A stretch of DNA of 64,000 nt from Asanoa siamensis (GCF_016862555.1 NZ_BONE01000007.1:108046-172045), one strand, 5' to 3'. Counted from the stretch's first letter, positions 24,483 to 37,474 are shown. The notes: generated by a model not told the origin, from the sequence alone. Numbers and translations are program-made.

Positions 24483-26272
24483 CGGCGATAGATCTCGTCA
24501 ATCTCGGCCTGGTGCCCCTTGAGCACGACGCTGCGCTTGACCTTCATCGACGGCGTCAGCTCCCCGGTCGCCTCGGTGAAGTCGGCGGGCAGGATGCGGA
24601 ACTCCCGTATGGCCTCGGCCTGCGAGACGGCCCGGTTGGCGTCGTCGATCGCCGTCTGGATCTCGGCGCGCAACCGGTCGTCGGAGCGCACCTTGTCGAC
24701 GGGGGTGTCGGTCGGCAGGCCCACGGACTCGAGCCAGCGCGGCAGCGCCTCGGGGTCGACGGTGACCAGCGCGGCGATGAACCGCTCGCGGTCGCCGATC
24801 ACCAGCGCCTGGCTGACCAGGTGGTGGGCCCGGATGCGGTCCTCGAGCACGGCCGGGGCGACGTTCTTGCCCGCGGCGGTGACGATGATCTCCTTCTTCC
24901 GGCCGGTGATCGACAGGAAGCCGTCGTCGTCGAGCTCGCCCAGGTCGCCGGTGCTGAACCAGCCGTCCTCGTCGAGCACCTCGGCGGTCGCCTCGGGGTT
25001 GCGCCAGTAGCCCTGGAACACCAGCGGACCCTTGACCAGGATCTCGCCGTCGTCGGCCACGCGGACGGTGACGCCCGGCAGCGGCCGGCCCACGGTGCCG
25101 ATCCGGGTGGCGCTCTCCAGGTTGGCGGCGACCGCCGGCGACGTCTCGGTGAGCCCGTAGCCCTCGTAGACCGTGACGCCGATGCCGCGGAAGAAGTGCG
25201 CGAGCCGGGCGCCCAGCGGCGCGCCGCCGGAGATCGCCCGGGTGCACCGCCCACCCAGCGCCGCCCGCAGCTTGCCGTAGACCAGCTTGTCGTAGAGCGC
25301 GTGCTGCATCCGCAGGCCGAGCCCGGGGCCGTCGCCGTCCATCGCCTCCGAGTAGGCGATCGCCGTCTGCTCGGCCTTGGCGAAGACGCCGCCCTTGCCG
25401 CCGGCGATCGCCCGCTGCTGGGCGGCCGTGTGCACCTTCTCGAACACCCGGGGCACCGAGAGCAGGAAGGTCGGCTGGAACTCCTTGAGGTCGTCGACCA
25501 GCGTCTTCGTGTCGGGCAGGTGGCCCATGGTGGCGCGGGCCTGCACCATGCCGATCTGGATCAGCCGGGCGAAGGAGTGCGCCAGCGGGAGGAAGAGCAG
25601 CGTGGAGCCGCCCTGGTGGAACAGGTCGGGCAGCACCGGCACCGCGTTGACGATGTCGGAGAGCAGGTTGCGGTGGGTCAGCACGCAGCCCTTGGGCCGC
25701 CCGGTCGTACCGCTGGTGTAGATGATCGTGGCCATGTCGTCGGCGGTGGAGCTGCGCCGCTGCTCCTCGATCACGGCCGCGTCGACGGTCGCGCCCCGCT
25801 CGCGGAGCTGGTCGAGGTCGCCGGCATCGATCTGCCAGACCTCGGTCAGCGTCGGCAGGTCGGCCCGGATGCCGGCGACCACCAGCGCGTGCGCGTCGGT
25901 CTCGACGAACAGCGCGACCGCGCCCGAGTCCTCGAGGATCCAGCCGACCTGTTCCGCGCTGGAGGTCTCGTAGATCGGCACGGTGACGGCACCGACCGAC
26001 CAGATCGCGTAGTCGACCAGCGTCCACTCGTACCGCGTGCGGCTCATCAGCCCCACCCGCGAGCCGGGCTGGATGCCGGCCGCGACGAGGCCACGGGCCA
26101 GCGCGACGACCTCGTCGCGGAACTGGCCGCAGGTGACATCGACCCATGTGCCGTCGCGCCGGCGGCGGAACTGCACCGCGTCGGGTGCCGCCGCGGCGTT
26201 GTCCCACACCGGATCGGTCAGGTTTGCCGCGTCCCCGACCGTCACAACCGGGGGTACGGAGAATTCGCGCAC
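24479..26272 (-). CDS. Long-chain acyl-CoA synthetase (FadD15-like)
   Basis: 597 aa AMP-forming ligase. The ATP/AMP motif is [14 protein letters not shown]. The [12 protein letters not shown] segment is the second adenylation motif. [26 protein letters not shown] provides the hinge, and the C-terminal Lys lies in [11 protein letters not shown]. The length and these segments match mycobacterial FadD15-type long-chain fatty-acid CoA ligases, acting at the inner membrane. GTG start with AGGAGG just upstream. The first gene of a coupled ligase-kinase-regulator operon. Confidence 0.92.
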   Translation of the reverse strand: MREFSVPPVVTVGDAANLTDPVWDNAAAAPDAVQFRRRRDGTWVDVTCGQFRDEVVALARGLVAAGIQPGSRVGLMSRTRYEWTLVDYAIWSVGAVTVPIYETSSAEQVGWILEDSGAVALFVETDAHALVVAGIRADLPTLTEVWQIDAGDLDQLRERGATVDAAVIEEQRRSSTADDMATIIYTSGTTGRPKGCVLTHRNLLSDIVNAVPVLPDLFHQGGSTLLFLPLAHSFARLIQIGMVQARATMGHLPDTKTLVDDLKEFQPTFLLSVPRVFEKVHTAAQQRAIAGGKGGVFAKAEQTAIAYSEAMDGDGPGLGLRMQHALYDKLVYGKLRAALGGRCTRAISGGAPLGARLAHFFRGIGVTVYEGYGLTETSPAVAANLESATRIGTVGRPLPGVTVRVADDGEILVKGPLVFQGYWRNPEATAEVLDEDGWFSTGDLGELDDDGFLSITGRKKEIIVTAAGKNVAPAVLEDRIRAHHLVSQALVIGDRERFIAALVTVDPEALPRWLESVGLPTDTPVDKVRSDDRLRAEIQTAIDDANRAVSQAEAIREFRILPADFTEATGELTPSMKVKRSVVLKGHQAEIDEIYRR

Positions 26273-26393
26273 CTGGCCTCCTACAGAACGCGATCAGCTA
26301 AATGCAACCTACCCGTATCGACATCGAGTCCGATCCGGGGGACCAGCGAGCCGTCAGCCGGTCGGCACGGCGCAAAGGGGTAGCCTGCCCCAC

Positions 26394-26846
26394 ATGGCGG
26401 ACTCATCCACCCAGTCGATCGAGATCGCCGCGACCCCGGCGCAGGTCGCGGCGGTGATTTGCGACTTCGTGCGCTACCCGGAGTGGACGACGGCGATGAA
26501 GTCGGCCGAAGTGGTGGAGGAATACGAAGACGGCTACGCGAGCCAGGTCCGGTTCGTGATCGACGCCGGTGTGCTGATGGACGAATACACCCTCCAATAC
26601 GAGTACGCCGAGGACATCTCGCGCATCGAATGGCATCTCGTGGCGCCGTCGAAGATGCAGACCACCCAGAACGGCTCGTACGACATCGACCCGTCCGGCG
26701 ACGGCTGCGTGGTCACCTACACACTCGAGGTCGACCTGGCGGTGGGCATGCTCGGCATGTTCCGCAAGAAGGCCGAAAAAATGATCATGGATGCCGCGCT
26801 CAAGCAGCTCAAGGGCCGGGTCGAGTCGCTCTACCCGCGCTCCTGA
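26394..26846 (+). CDS. SRPBCC (polyketide cyclase/START-like) protein
   Basis: 150 aa. SIEIAATPAQVAAVICDFVRYPEWTTAMKSAEVVEE is the typical first strand-helix of the SRPBCC fold. WHLVAPSKMQTTQNGSYDI is the cavity strand. The C-terminal long helix is MFRKKAEKMIMDAALKQLK. These small actinobacterial proteins bind hydrophobic ligands, but the ligand is unknown. A possible functional tie to the divergent acyl-CoA ligase (121 bp away) is inferred. The next gene follows at 31 bp. Confidence 0.87.
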   Translation: MADSSTQSIEIAATPAQVAAVICDFVRYPEWTTAMKSAEVVEEYEDGYASQVRFVIDAGVLMDEYTLQYEYAEDISRIEWHLVAPSKMQTTQNGSYDIDPSGDGCVVTYTLEVDLAVGMLGMFRKKAEKMIMDAALKQLKGRVESLYPRS

Positions 26847-26877
26847 CCCGCCCGCACCTAATCCGACAGGGAACCCG

Positions 26878-27480
26878 ATGGCAGACCCATCCTCCGCCCG
26901 AGGCGAGGCCGAGCGCCTCGTCGTCTCCGTGCTCGCCATGGCGCGCCGGGCCGCCGACGACGGCCCCGGCCTCGCGGCCGGGCTCGGCGCCCTCGGCTCG
27001 CTGACCGACGTGCTCGGCAGCGCGTTCGGCGCGGGCCATCACCCGTCCGAGGGACGCCCCGGCGGTGCGAAGCTCGCGACCGGGAGCGCCGAGTGCTGCG
27101 TCTGCCCCATCTGCCGGGTGATCGTCGCGCTGCGCGACCCGAGCCCGGAGTTCGCCGAGCGGCTCGCCACCGGCGCGGGCGACTTCGCGGCCGGGGTGGC
27201 CAGCCTGCTGCGGGCCGTGAACAGCTCGACCTCGGTCAAGGAGCAGCCGCCGGCCCCGCCCACGCCCCGGTTCTCCGACGACGAGATCTGGCGCGCGGCC
27301 ACCCGTACCCGCGATGATGTTGCACCGGCCCCCGCGGCCGGTGACGTCTGGGCGGCGGCCACCGCCGCGGGCCGGGCAGCCGACGACGAGGTCGCGCCGC
27401 CGGTCAAGGCGACCAAGCCCATGGCCCGCAAGGCCGTGAAGCGAACGGCGCCGCCGGCGCCACGGTCGGACGACGCCTGA
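26878..27480 (+). CDS. Conserved hypothetical protein with CCVCPIC motif
   Basis: 200 aa. The N-terminal half is helical. It carries a cysteine cluster CCVCPICRV (three Cys in a C-x-x-C-like layout) at residues ~76-83, suggesting a metal site or disulfide. The C-terminal half is low complexity, rich in Pro, Ala and Lys, with two IWRAAT/VWAAAT motifs (DDEIWRAATRTRDD and GDVWAAATAAGRA). I do not recognise a function. It sits between the SRPBCC gene and glucokinase, in the same direction. The ATG follows GACAGGGAA. Confidence 0.7.
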   Translation: MADPSSARGEAERLVVSVLAMARRAADDGPGLAAGLGALGSLTDVLGSAFGAGHHPSEGRPGGAKLATGSAECCVCPICRVIVALRDPSPEFAERLATGAGDFAAGVASLLRAVNSSTSVKEQPPAPPTPRFSDDEIWRAATRTRDDVAPAPAAGDVWAAATAAGRAADDEVAPPVKATKPMARKAVKRTAPPAPRSDDA

Positions 27481-27532
27481 GCGCAGGCGTCTCGTCCGAC
27501 AGCACAGCAGCACAGCAGAGGAGGCGGCAGCG

Positions 27533-28483
27533 GTGACGCTGACCATCGGAGTCGACGTCGGGGGCACCAAGGTCGCCGGTGGGGTGGTCGAGGCCGACGG
27601 GACGGTCCTGACGACGATCCGGCGGAACACGCCGGCCGAGGACGTCGCGGGCACCCGGGACACGATCGTCGAGGTCGCCGCCGAGCTGGCCGCCGCCTAC
27701 CCGGCGGCCGCCGCGGTCGGCATCGGCGCGGCCGGCTGGATCGACGCGACCCGCTCGACCGTGCTGTTCGCCCCCAACATCGCCTGGCGCGACGAGCCGC
27801 TGCGCGACTACGTCAGCGACAAGATCGGCCTGCCGGTCATCGTCGAGAACGACGGCAACGCGGCGGCCTGGGCCGAGTTCCGCTACGGCGCGGCGCACGA
27901 CGCCGACGACTCGATGGTGATGTTCACGATCGGCACCGGCGTCGGCGGCGCCATCGTGCTCGGCGGTGAGCTGGTCCGGGGCACCAACGGCATCGCCGCC
28001 GAGCTGGGCCACATGGGTCTGGTGCCCGGCGGCCACCTGTGCGGCTGCGGCCGGCTCGGCTGCATCGAGCAGTACGCGAGCGGCAACGCGCTGGTCCGGT
28101 TCGCCCGGGCCGGTGCCCGCCAGGAGCCGCACCGGGCGCAGCGCCTGCTCGGGCTGGCGGGCGGCGACCCCGACCGGGTCAACGGGCCGATGGTCACCGC
28201 CGCCGCGCAGGAGGGCGACGAGGTGGCCCGGGAGGCGTTCGCGCAGCTCGGCACGTGGCTCGGCATGGGCCTGGCCGACATGGTGCAGGTGCTCGACCCG
28301 CAGGTGCTGGTCGTCGGCGGTGGCGTGGTCGACGCCGGTGAGCTGCTGATGGGCCCGACCCGGGAGTCCTACCGCGAGTCGCTCGCGCAGCGCGGCCGCT
28401 GGCCGGTCGCCGACCTGCGGGTCGCGAAGCTGGGCAACGGCGCGGGCCTCGTGGGCGCCGCCGACCTGGCCCGGCGCCGATGA
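27533..28483 (+). CDS. glkA: ROK-family glucokinase
   Basis: 316 aa. The ATP motif is GVDVGGTKVAGGVVEADG. ENDGNAAAWAEFRYG carries the catalytic Asp, and IAAELGHMGLVPGGHLCGCGRLGCIEQYASG has the ROK zinc motif C-x-C-G-x-x-G-C-x-E. This is the standard actinobacterial glucokinase arrangement that phosphorylates glucose with ATP. GTG start with GAGGAGGC upstream. The stop overlaps the start of the next gene by ATGA. Feeds glycolysis with the beta-glucosidase at 36 kb and the phosphofructokinase at 48.5 kb. Confidence 0.93.
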   Translation: MTLTIGVDVGGTKVAGGVVEADGTVLTTIRRNTPAEDVAGTRDTIVEVAAELAAAYPAAAAVGIGAAGWIDATRSTVLFAPNIAWRDEPLRDYVSDKIGLPVIVENDGNAAAWAEFRYGAAHDADDSMVMFTIGTGVGGAIVLGGELVRGTNGIAAELGHMGLVPGGHLCGCGRLGCIEQYASGNALVRFARAGARQEPHRAQRLLGLAGGDPDRVNGPMVTAAAQEGDEVAREAFAQLGTWLGMGLADMVQVLDPQVLVVGGGVVDAGELLMGPTRESYRESLAQRGRWPVADLRVAKLGNGAGLVGAADLARRR

Positions 28484-29151
28484 CCGCGCGCGTGCGGGTC
28501 GTCTCGTACAACATCCACTCTTTCAAGGACGACCTCGGCGCGCTCGCCACCGTGGTCGCCGACCTGGCTCCCGACGTGCTGGTCGTGCAGGAGGGCGCCC
28601 GCCGGTTCCGCTGGCGGCAGAAGAACGCGGCGCTGGCCGACCGGCTGCGGATGGTGGTCGGCGGTGGCGGGCTCTGGTCGCTCGGCAACCTGGTGCTGAC
28701 CACGCTGCGGGTACGCGTGCTGGAGACGCGCGACGTCCGCTACCGGGTGCTGCCCGGCCACCACGCGCGCGGCGCGGTGTTCGCCACCTGCGCGGTGCCG
28801 GGTGCGCGGTTCGTGGTGACGGGGTCGCACCTGTCGACGGACCCGGCGGTGCGGCCGACGCAGGCGGCGGCCTGGCGGACCGAGATGCGCGCGTACGACC
28901 TGCCGGTCGTCGCGGCCGGCGACCTCAACGCGGAGCCGGGCGACCCGACCTGGGCGGCGGTGGCCGACGGCCTGCAGATCGCGGGCACCGCGCCGACCCA
29001 TCCGGCCTCGGGCCCGCGGCGCGCGATCGACGGTGTCTTCGTCGACAAGCGGGTCGAGGTGACGCGGTTCCAGGTGGTCGACACGCCGACCGCCCGCCGG
29101 GCCAGCGATCACCTGCCGATCGCCGTCGATCTGGTGATTCCCGATAAGTAG
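28480..29151 (+). CDS. Endonuclease/exonuclease/phosphatase-fold hydrolase
   Basis: 223 aa in the EEP superfamily. RVVSYNIHSFKDD is the first metal motif, VVQEG supplies the Glu, VTGSHLSTD the His, VAAGDLNAEPGDPTW the Asp-Asn pair, and ASDHLPIAVDL the C-terminal catalytic Asp-His pair. The metal-binding set is therefore complete. Such proteins cut phosphodiesters in nucleic acids, lipids or inositols, but the substrate is not clear. Translationally coupled to glucokinase. Confidence 0.88.
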   Translation: MTARVRVVSYNIHSFKDDLGALATVVADLAPDVLVVQEGARRFRWRQKNAALADRLRMVVGGGGLWSLGNLVLTTLRVRVLETRDVRYRVLPGHHARGAVFATCAVPGARFVVTGSHLSTDPAVRPTQAAAWRTEMRAYDLPVVAAGDLNAEPGDPTWAAVADGLQIAGTAPTHPASGPRRAIDGVFVDKRVEVTRFQVVDTPTARRASDHLPIAVDLVIPDK

Positions 29152-29195
29152 GGCTGGACTAGACAGAACGCCGGTGAAGTCGGAAGGATCGTCCG

Positions 29196-30599
29196 GTGTC
29201 CACCCCCACCGACCCCTCCTCGACCCTCTGGCGTGACGGCCGGCCGGTTTACGACCGGCGTGACACCGTCTGCGTCATCGGTGCCGGCCCGAGCGGCCTC
29301 GCCGCGGTCAAGAACCTGCGCGAACACGGCTTCGGCGTCGACTGCTACGAGCGGGAGACCGGCGTCGGGGGCGCGTGGAACTGGCGGCACGACCGCAGCC
29401 CGGTCTACGCCGGCACGCACCTGATCTCGTCGAAGCCGTTCACCCAGTTCCCCGACTTCCCGATGCCGGACACCTGGCCCGACTACCCGCACCACAGCCA
29501 GCTGCTGTCCTATCTGGAGCGCTACGCCGACCACTTCGGCCTGCGGCCGCACGTCTGGTTCGGCACCGAGGTGGTCCGGGTCGAGCCGGCCGGCGACACG
29601 AGCTGGGACGTGACCACGCGCAGCACCGGCGGCTACGGCTCCGAGCGGACCCACCGCTACCTCGCCGTGGTGATCGCCAACGGGCACAACTGGGCACCGA
29701 AGGAGCCGGCCTTCGAGGGGCTCGACGAGTTCCGCGGGCAGACCATGCACGCCTCGTCCTACAAGGACCCCAAGGAGCTGCGCGGGCGCCGGGTGCTGGT
29801 GGTCGGCGGCGGCAACACCGGCTGCGACATCGCGGTCGAGTCGGCCACGGCCGCGTCCCAGACCTGGCACTCGACCCGGCGCGGCTACTGGTACCTGCCG
29901 AAGTACCTGCTCGGCCGCCCCGCCGACCAGGTCAACGACGGGCTCGCCAAGCTGCCGCTGGGCCTGCGGCAGTGGCTGGCCGCCCGCACGCTGCGGCTGA
30001 CCGTCGGAGACCAGACCCGGTTCGGGCTGCCGAAGCCCGACCACAAGGTCTTCGAGACGCACCCGATCTCCAACAGCCAGCTCATCTACCACCTCGGCCA
30101 CGGCACGATCACCCCCGTGCCCGACGTGCGCCGGTTCCACCGCGGCTCGGTCGAGCTGTCCGACGGCCGGCACGTCGAGCCCGACCTGGTCGTCTTCGCC
30201 ACCGGCTACCTGCCGCGGTTCGAGTTCCTGTCGCCCGAGATCCTCGGCGCCGACGAGCACGGCCGGCCCACCCTCTACCTGCACGCGTTCCCGCGCGAGC
30301 ACCCGACGCTGGCGGTCGCGGGCCTGCTGCAGCCCGACTCGGGGCTGTTCCCGCTGGTGCACTGGCAGACGGTGCTGATCGCGCGCTGGCTGCGGCTGCG
30401 CGACCGCGACCTCGAGCGGGCGGCGGCGTTCTGGTCGCGGGCCTCGGCCGACGTGGGCAAGCGCTGGAACCGGGCGCGGGTCAAGGACTCGACCCGGCAC
30501 TGGTTCGAGGTGAGCCACCTCGACTACCTGCGGGCGCTGCAGGGCGCCCTCGACGAGCTGTCCCCGGCGACGGCCGTGGCTTCGAGGAGCACGCGATGA
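29196..30599 (+). CDS. Flavin-containing monooxygenase (class B)
   Basis: 467 aa. The FAD motif GAGPSGLAAV is at residues ~29-38. FRGQTMHASSY is an FMO fingerprint (FxGxxxHxxxY). The NADPH motif is VVGGGNTGCDIA. A third segment FATGYLPRFEFLS contains the C-terminal ATGY motif. These define FMO/Baeyer-Villiger type oxygenases that insert oxygen into N, S or C centres. GTG start. The stop codon is part of a 32-bp tandem duplication leading into the next gene. Confidence 0.9.
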   Translation: MSTPTDPSSTLWRDGRPVYDRRDTVCVIGAGPSGLAAVKNLREHGFGVDCYERETGVGGAWNWRHDRSPVYAGTHLISSKPFTQFPDFPMPDTWPDYPHHSQLLSYLERYADHFGLRPHVWFGTEVVRVEPAGDTSWDVTTRSTGGYGSERTHRYLAVVIANGHNWAPKEPAFEGLDEFRGQTMHASSYKDPKELRGRRVLVVGGGNTGCDIAVESATAASQTWHSTRRGYWYLPKYLLGRPADQVNDGLAKLPLGLRQWLAARTLRLTVGDQTRFGLPKPDHKVFETHPISNSQLIYHLGHGTITPVPDVRRFHRGSVELSDGRHVEPDLVVFATGYLPRFEFLSPEILGADEHGRPTLYLHAFPREHPTLAVAGLLQPDSGLFPLVHWQTVLIARWLRLRDRDLERAAAFWSRASADVGKRWNRARVKDSTRHWFEVSHLDYLRALQGALDELSPATAVASRSTR

Positions 30600-30643
30600 G
30601 CTCGGTGCGGACGGCAAGGAGCACGCGATGAGTTCTGTGCGGA
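30585..30643 (+). repeat. 32-bp-period duplicated translation start
   Basis: The 27-nt segment at 30585-30611 is repeated at 30617-30643 with three changes. Each copy has AGGAG and an ATG. The first ATG (30596) overlaps the monooxygenase stop (TGA 30597-30599). It reads an 11-codon ORF, MSSVRTARSTR, whose TGA (30629-30631) overlaps the ATG (30628) of the next gene. Confidence 0.9.
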
Positions 30644-31437
30644 TCATGCGGACGCGGGACTGGGCCTCCCCGGTGCCGCCGGCCCGCCGCGAGCTGCTCA
30701 CCGCGACCCCGGAGGTCGCCGACGACACGCGGCCGCCGGTGCTGTTCGTCCCCGGCTTCGGGCACGGGGCCTGGGCGTACGCGGAGCACTGGCTGGAGCA
30801 CGCCGCGAGCCGGGGCTTCGCGGCGCACGCGGTCAGCCCGCGCGGCCACGGATCCAGCGAGCCGGCGCCGAAGGCGACCCTGCGGGCGTACGCGCACGAC
30901 GTGGTGCAGGTCGCGGCCGGCCTGCCGCGGCAGGCGGTGCTGGTCGGCCACGGCGCCGGGGCGCTGGTGGTCGCGCACGCGCTGGCCCGCTACCCGGCCC
31001 GGGCCGGCGTGCTGGCCGCGCCGGTGTTCGGCGGCTGGGCGACGCTCGGCCTGGCGCTGCGCCGCAACCTGTTCGGCACGCTGCCGGCGGCGTTCGGCGG
31101 CCGGCTGCGGCTGGGCCGCCGGCAGCTCTTCGGCCGTGACCTGCCGGAGCCGCTGGCCCGCGACTACACCCGCCGGATCGGCCACGCCTCGGCGCGCGCC
31201 CAGTGGGAGCTGCTGCGCGCCCGCGCACCGGAGAACCCGGTCGGCGACCCACCGGTGCTGGTGGTCGGCACACCCGACGACCGGGTGGTGCCGCGGTCGG
31301 CGCTCGACAAGGTGGCCCGCCGCTACGGCGGTGCGCCCTTGCTCTTCCCGGGCATGGGCCACGACCTGATGCTCGACACGCGCTGGCAGGAACCGGTCGA
31401 CGCGATCCTCGACTGGCTGGAGAAGGGCGGCGAGTAA
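30628..31437 (+). CDS. Alpha/beta-hydrolase-fold protein lacking the nucleophile Ser
   Basis: 269 aa. The fold is clear: PVLFVPGFGHGAWAYAEH, then AVSPRGHGSSEP, then VLVGHGAGALVVAHAL, then VLVVGTPDDRVVP, then FPGMGHDLMLD. At the nucleophile elbow the normal GHSxG reads G107-H108-G109-A110-G111, so Ser is replaced by Gly109. The acid (Asp near 208-209) and His remain. Either the nucleophile is elsewhere or the protein is a non-classical enzyme or binding protein. It follows the monooxygenase through a duplicated start region, so it is probably translationally coupled to it. Confidence 0.85.
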   Translation: MSSVRIMRTRDWASPVPPARRELLTATPEVADDTRPPVLFVPGFGHGAWAYAEHWLEHAASRGFAAHAVSPRGHGSSEPAPKATLRAYAHDVVQVAAGLPRQAVLVGHGAGALVVAHALARYPARAGVLAAPVFGGWATLGLALRRNLFGTLPAAFGGRLRLGRRQLFGRDLPEPLARDYTRRIGHASARAQWELLRARAPENPVGDPPVLVVGTPDDRVVPRSALDKVARRYGGAPLLFPGMGHDLMLDTRWQEPVDAILDWLEKGGE

Positions 31438-31456
31438 GCCGCAGGGGTGCGCGGCG

Positions 31457-32497
31457 TCAGGTCGTCGCGCGCACGATCAGGGTGGGCTCGAAGACGATCG
31501 AGGTCGTGCTCAGGGACGGGTCGTCCACGCGGGCCAGCAGCAGGCGGGCCGCCTCGGCGGCCATGTCCTCCAGCGGCTGGCGCACCGTCGTGAGCTGTGG
31601 GCGGGCCGCCAGGGCCGCGCTGCTGTCGTCGAAACCGACGACCGCGATCTCGTCGGGCACCGCGCGACCCAGCTCCTGCAGCACGCTCAGCGCGCCCTGC
31701 GCCATCAGGTCGTTGGCCACGAAGACGCCGTCGAGGTCGGGGTTGTCGGTGAGCAGCTCGCGCATCGCGCGGTCGCCGCTCTCGTGGGTGAAGTTGCCGG
31801 CGACCGCCGGCACGTAGGACCGGCCGTGGCGGGCCATCGCACTCGTGAAGCCCGCGATCCGGTCGACGCTGGCCGGCACGTCCACCGGGCCGGTGATCAT
31901 GCCGATCCGGCGCCGGCCGCGGGCCACCAGGTGGTCGGCGGCGAGCGCCGCGCCGCGGTCGTTGGCCACGTCGACGTGGCTGAGCGGCACCGGGCGGGCC
32001 GGGCGGCCGATCACGACGCCGGGCAGGCCCGCGTCCGCGATGAGCTGGGGGAGCGTGTCGCCGGGGTGCAGCGAGAGCACGATCGACCCGTCGGCCTGGC
32101 CCTGTCGCAGGTCGCCGACCAGCCGGGCGCGGGCCTGGTCGGCGCCGACGATCTGCAGGGCGAGCTGGACCCCGGCCGGCCGCAGCGCGCTGAGCAGGCC
32201 GCCGACGACCCGGCCGAAGAACGGGTCGCTGAAGAACCGGCTCATGAACGGGTCGTCGTCGTGGCTCTCGGAGTCGGACACGACCAGGGCGATCGTGCCG
32301 GTGCGCCGGGTGACCAGCGAGCGGGCCGCGCGGTTGGCGACGTAGCCGGTGGCGTTCACCGCGTTCCAGACGACCTCGTGCAGCTCGGGGTTGACGTTGC
32401 GGATGCCGTTGATCACCCGGGAGACGGTCGCGCGGGAGACGCCCGCCAGCCGGGCCACGTCCTCCAGCGTCGGCAGGCGTGCGTTGTCTGTGGTCAC
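31457..32497 (-). CDS. LacI-family repressor of the glucan island
   Basis: 346 aa. The helix-turn-helix TLEDVARLAGVSRATVSRVIN is at the N-terminus, followed by hinge and the sugar-binding domain (IALVVSDSES, VIGRPARPVP, DGVFVANDLMAQGAL, VVGFDDSSAA). It starts at a GTG (32497) with GGAG upstream. A perfect 18-bp palindrome lies just in front of it, and the same core is found in front of the two glycoside hydrolase genes. I infer it represses both and itself, and is released by an oligosaccharide. Confidence 0.92.
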   Translation of the reverse strand: MTTDNARLPTLEDVARLAGVSRATVSRVINGIRNVNPELHEVVWNAVNATGYVANRAARSLVTRRTGTIALVVSDSESHDDDPFMSRFFSDPFFGRVVGGLLSALRPAGVQLALQIVGADQARARLVGDLRQGQADGSIVLSLHPGDTLPQLIADAGLPGVVIGRPARPVPLSHVDVANDRGAALAADHLVARGRRRIGMITGPVDVPASVDRIAGFTSAMARHGRSYVPAVAGNFTHESGDRAMRELLTDNPDLDGVFVANDLMAQGALSVLQELGRAVPDEIAVVGFDDSSAALAARPQLTTVRQPLEDMAAEAARLLLARVDDPSLSTTSIVFEPTLIVRATT

Positions 32498-32517
32498 TCT
32501 CGCGTTCTCCAGGTCAG

Positions 32518-32535
32518 GCGGAGAGCGCTCTCCGC
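32518..32535. promoter_or_regulatory. LacI operator O1 (lacI autoregulation)
   Basis: GCGGAGAGCGCTCTCCGC is a perfect 18-bp palindrome. It lies 20 bp upstream of the lacI-type start codon. The shared 14-bp core GGAGAGCGCTCTCC occurs three times between 32.5 and 36.2 kb. Confidence 0.85.
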
Positions 32536-32590
32536 AGCCGTAGGCTAACAGGGTGGCGGGCACCGCAGCGCCCGCCACCCTGCGCCGGGG

Positions 32591-35983
<3,393 letters not shown>

Positions 35984-36018
35984 GGGGCTGCCTTTCCGGA
36001 GAGGGGACGGTGCTCTGT

Positions 36019-36034
36019 TGGAGAGCGCTCTCCA
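36019..36034 (-). promoter_or_regulatory. LacI operator O2 (multidomain hydrolase promoter)
   Basis: TGGAGAGCGCTCTCCA is a perfect 16-bp palindrome. On the minus strand a TTGACA (-35, 36073-36068) is followed after 17-18 bp by a weak -10 (near 36050-36045). The operator lies just downstream of it, well placed to block RNA polymerase. Confidence 0.8.
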
Positions 36035-36084
36035 GTGGTTGGCAGTGTTGCGCCCGACATTCATCGATGTCAAGGCGTGCGCTC

Positions 36085-36139
36085 TTGACAGGACATCGGT
36101 CGTACCGGACTCTGGAGGGCGTTTCGGAGAGCGCTCTCC
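36085..36139 (+). promoter_or_regulatory. GH1 promoter with LacI operator O3
   Basis: TTGACA (36085-36090), a 17-bp spacer and GACTCT form a plausible promoter. The palindrome GGAGAGCGCTCTCC lies at 36126-36139, just past the expected start. The divergent hydrolase has the mirrored layout, so both promoters share one 170-bp control region with two operators. Confidence 0.75.
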
Positions 36140-36154
36140 AAGGGGTGATTCGGG

Positions 36155-37474
36155 TTGACTGGGTTTCCAGCGACGTTCTGGTGGGGAGCGTCGACCGCGG
36201 CCTACCAGATCGAGGGTTCGGTTACGGCCGACGGCCGCGTCCCGTCCATCTGGGACACCTTCGCCGCGACGCCGGGCAAGGTCGTCAACGGCGACAGCGG
36301 CGAGGGGGCGGCCGACCACTACCGCCGGTGGGAGGCCGACGTCGCGCTGATGGCCGACCTCGGCCTGACCGCGTACCGCTTCTCCGTGGCCTGGCCTCGC
36401 GCCGCCGACCTGGGCTTCTACGACCGGCTCGTGGACGCGCTGCTGGCCCGCGGCATCCGCCCGGTGGCGACGCTCTACCACTTCGACCTGCCGCAGTGGG
36501 TCGAGGACGCGGGCGGCTGGACCAATCGCGACACCGCGTACCGCTTCGCGGAGTTCGCCGCCACGGTCAGCGCCAAGTTGGGCGACCGGGTCGCGATGTG
36601 GAACACGGTCAACGAGCCGTGGTGCTCGGCGTTCCTCGGCTACGGCACGGGCGTGCACGCGCCCGGCCGGCGCGCCGACCTGTTCGCCGCCGTGCACCAT
36701 CTGCTGCTGGCGCACGGGCTCGCCGTACCCGAGCTGCGTTCGTCATCGCCGAGAGCCCAGGTGAGCATCGCGCTCAACGGGGGCACGGTGCGGGCGGTCT
36801 CGACGGCGGAGCCCGATCTCGACGCGGCCCGGCGGATCGACGGCCTGCTCAACCGGATCTTCTTCGACCCGGTGCTGCGCGGTGAGTATCCATCCGACAT
36901 CGTGGCTGACACCGCCGGCGTGACCGACTGGGCGTTCGTGCAGCCCGGGGACCTGGCCGCGATCAGCGCGCCGCTGGACGCGCTCGGGGTCAACTACTAC
37001 CAGCCTGATCTGGTCGGTGCCGCCGCGTCGCCGGTCGACGACGGCAGCCCGTATCCGACCGGTGGCCGCGTCGTGCACCACGAGATGCCCGGGCCGAGGA
37101 CCGAGATGGGCTGGCCGATCGACCCGACCGGGCTGCGCGACATGCTGGTGCGGGTGACCGCCGACTACGGACCGATCCCGTTGTACGTGACGGAGAACGG
37201 CGCCGCCTTCGTGGACACGGTGGTGGACGGGCGGGTGCGGGACCCGGAGCGGATCGACTACCTGCGCACCCACCTGGCGGCCGCCCAGGAGGCGATGGCG
37301 GCGGGGGTCGACCTGCGCGGCTACTTCGCCTGGTCGCTGCTCGACAACTTCGAGTGGGCGCTGGGCTACGGCAAGCGGTTCGGCCTGGTGCACGTGGACT
37401 ACGCGACGTTCACGCGCACCCCGAAGGACAGCGCCTTCTGGTACCGCGACGTCATCCGCCGCGGCGGGCTCTAG
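36155..37474 (+). CDS. GH1 beta-glucosidase
   Basis: 439 aa, cytoplasmic (no signal peptide). The N-terminal signature is [14 protein letters not shown]. The acid/base is Glu in NTVNEPWCS, and the nucleophile Glu is in [18 protein letters not shown] and [22 protein letters not shown] are GH1 aglycone/glycone site segments. The TTG start at 36155 has AAGGGG 9 nt upstream. The enzyme cleaves imported cello- or laminari-type oligosaccharides to glucose. It is directly behind operator O3. The 3' end overlaps the convergent trehalose synthase stop at a CTAG. Confidence 0.94.
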   Translation: MTGFPATFWWGASTAAYQIEGSVTADGRVPSIWDTFAATPGKVVNGDSGEGAADHYRRWEADVALMADLGLTAYRFSVAWPRAADLGFYDRLVDALLARGIRPVATLYHFDLPQWVEDAGGWTNRDTAYRFAEFAATVSAKLGDRVAMWNTVNEPWCSAFLGYGTGVHAPGRRADLFAAVHHLLLAHGLAVPELRSSSPRAQVSIALNGGTVRAVSTAEPDLDAARRIDGLLNRIFFDPVLRGEYPSDIVADTAGVTDWAFVQPGDLAAISAPLDALGVNYYQPDLVGAAASPVDDGSPYPTGGRVVHHEMPGPRTEMGWPIDPTGLRDMLVRVTADYGPIPLYVTENGAAFVDTVVDGRVRDPERIDYLRTHLAAAQEAMAAGVDLRGYFAWSLLDNFEWALGYGKRFGLVHVDYATFTRTPKDSAFWYRDVIRRGGL

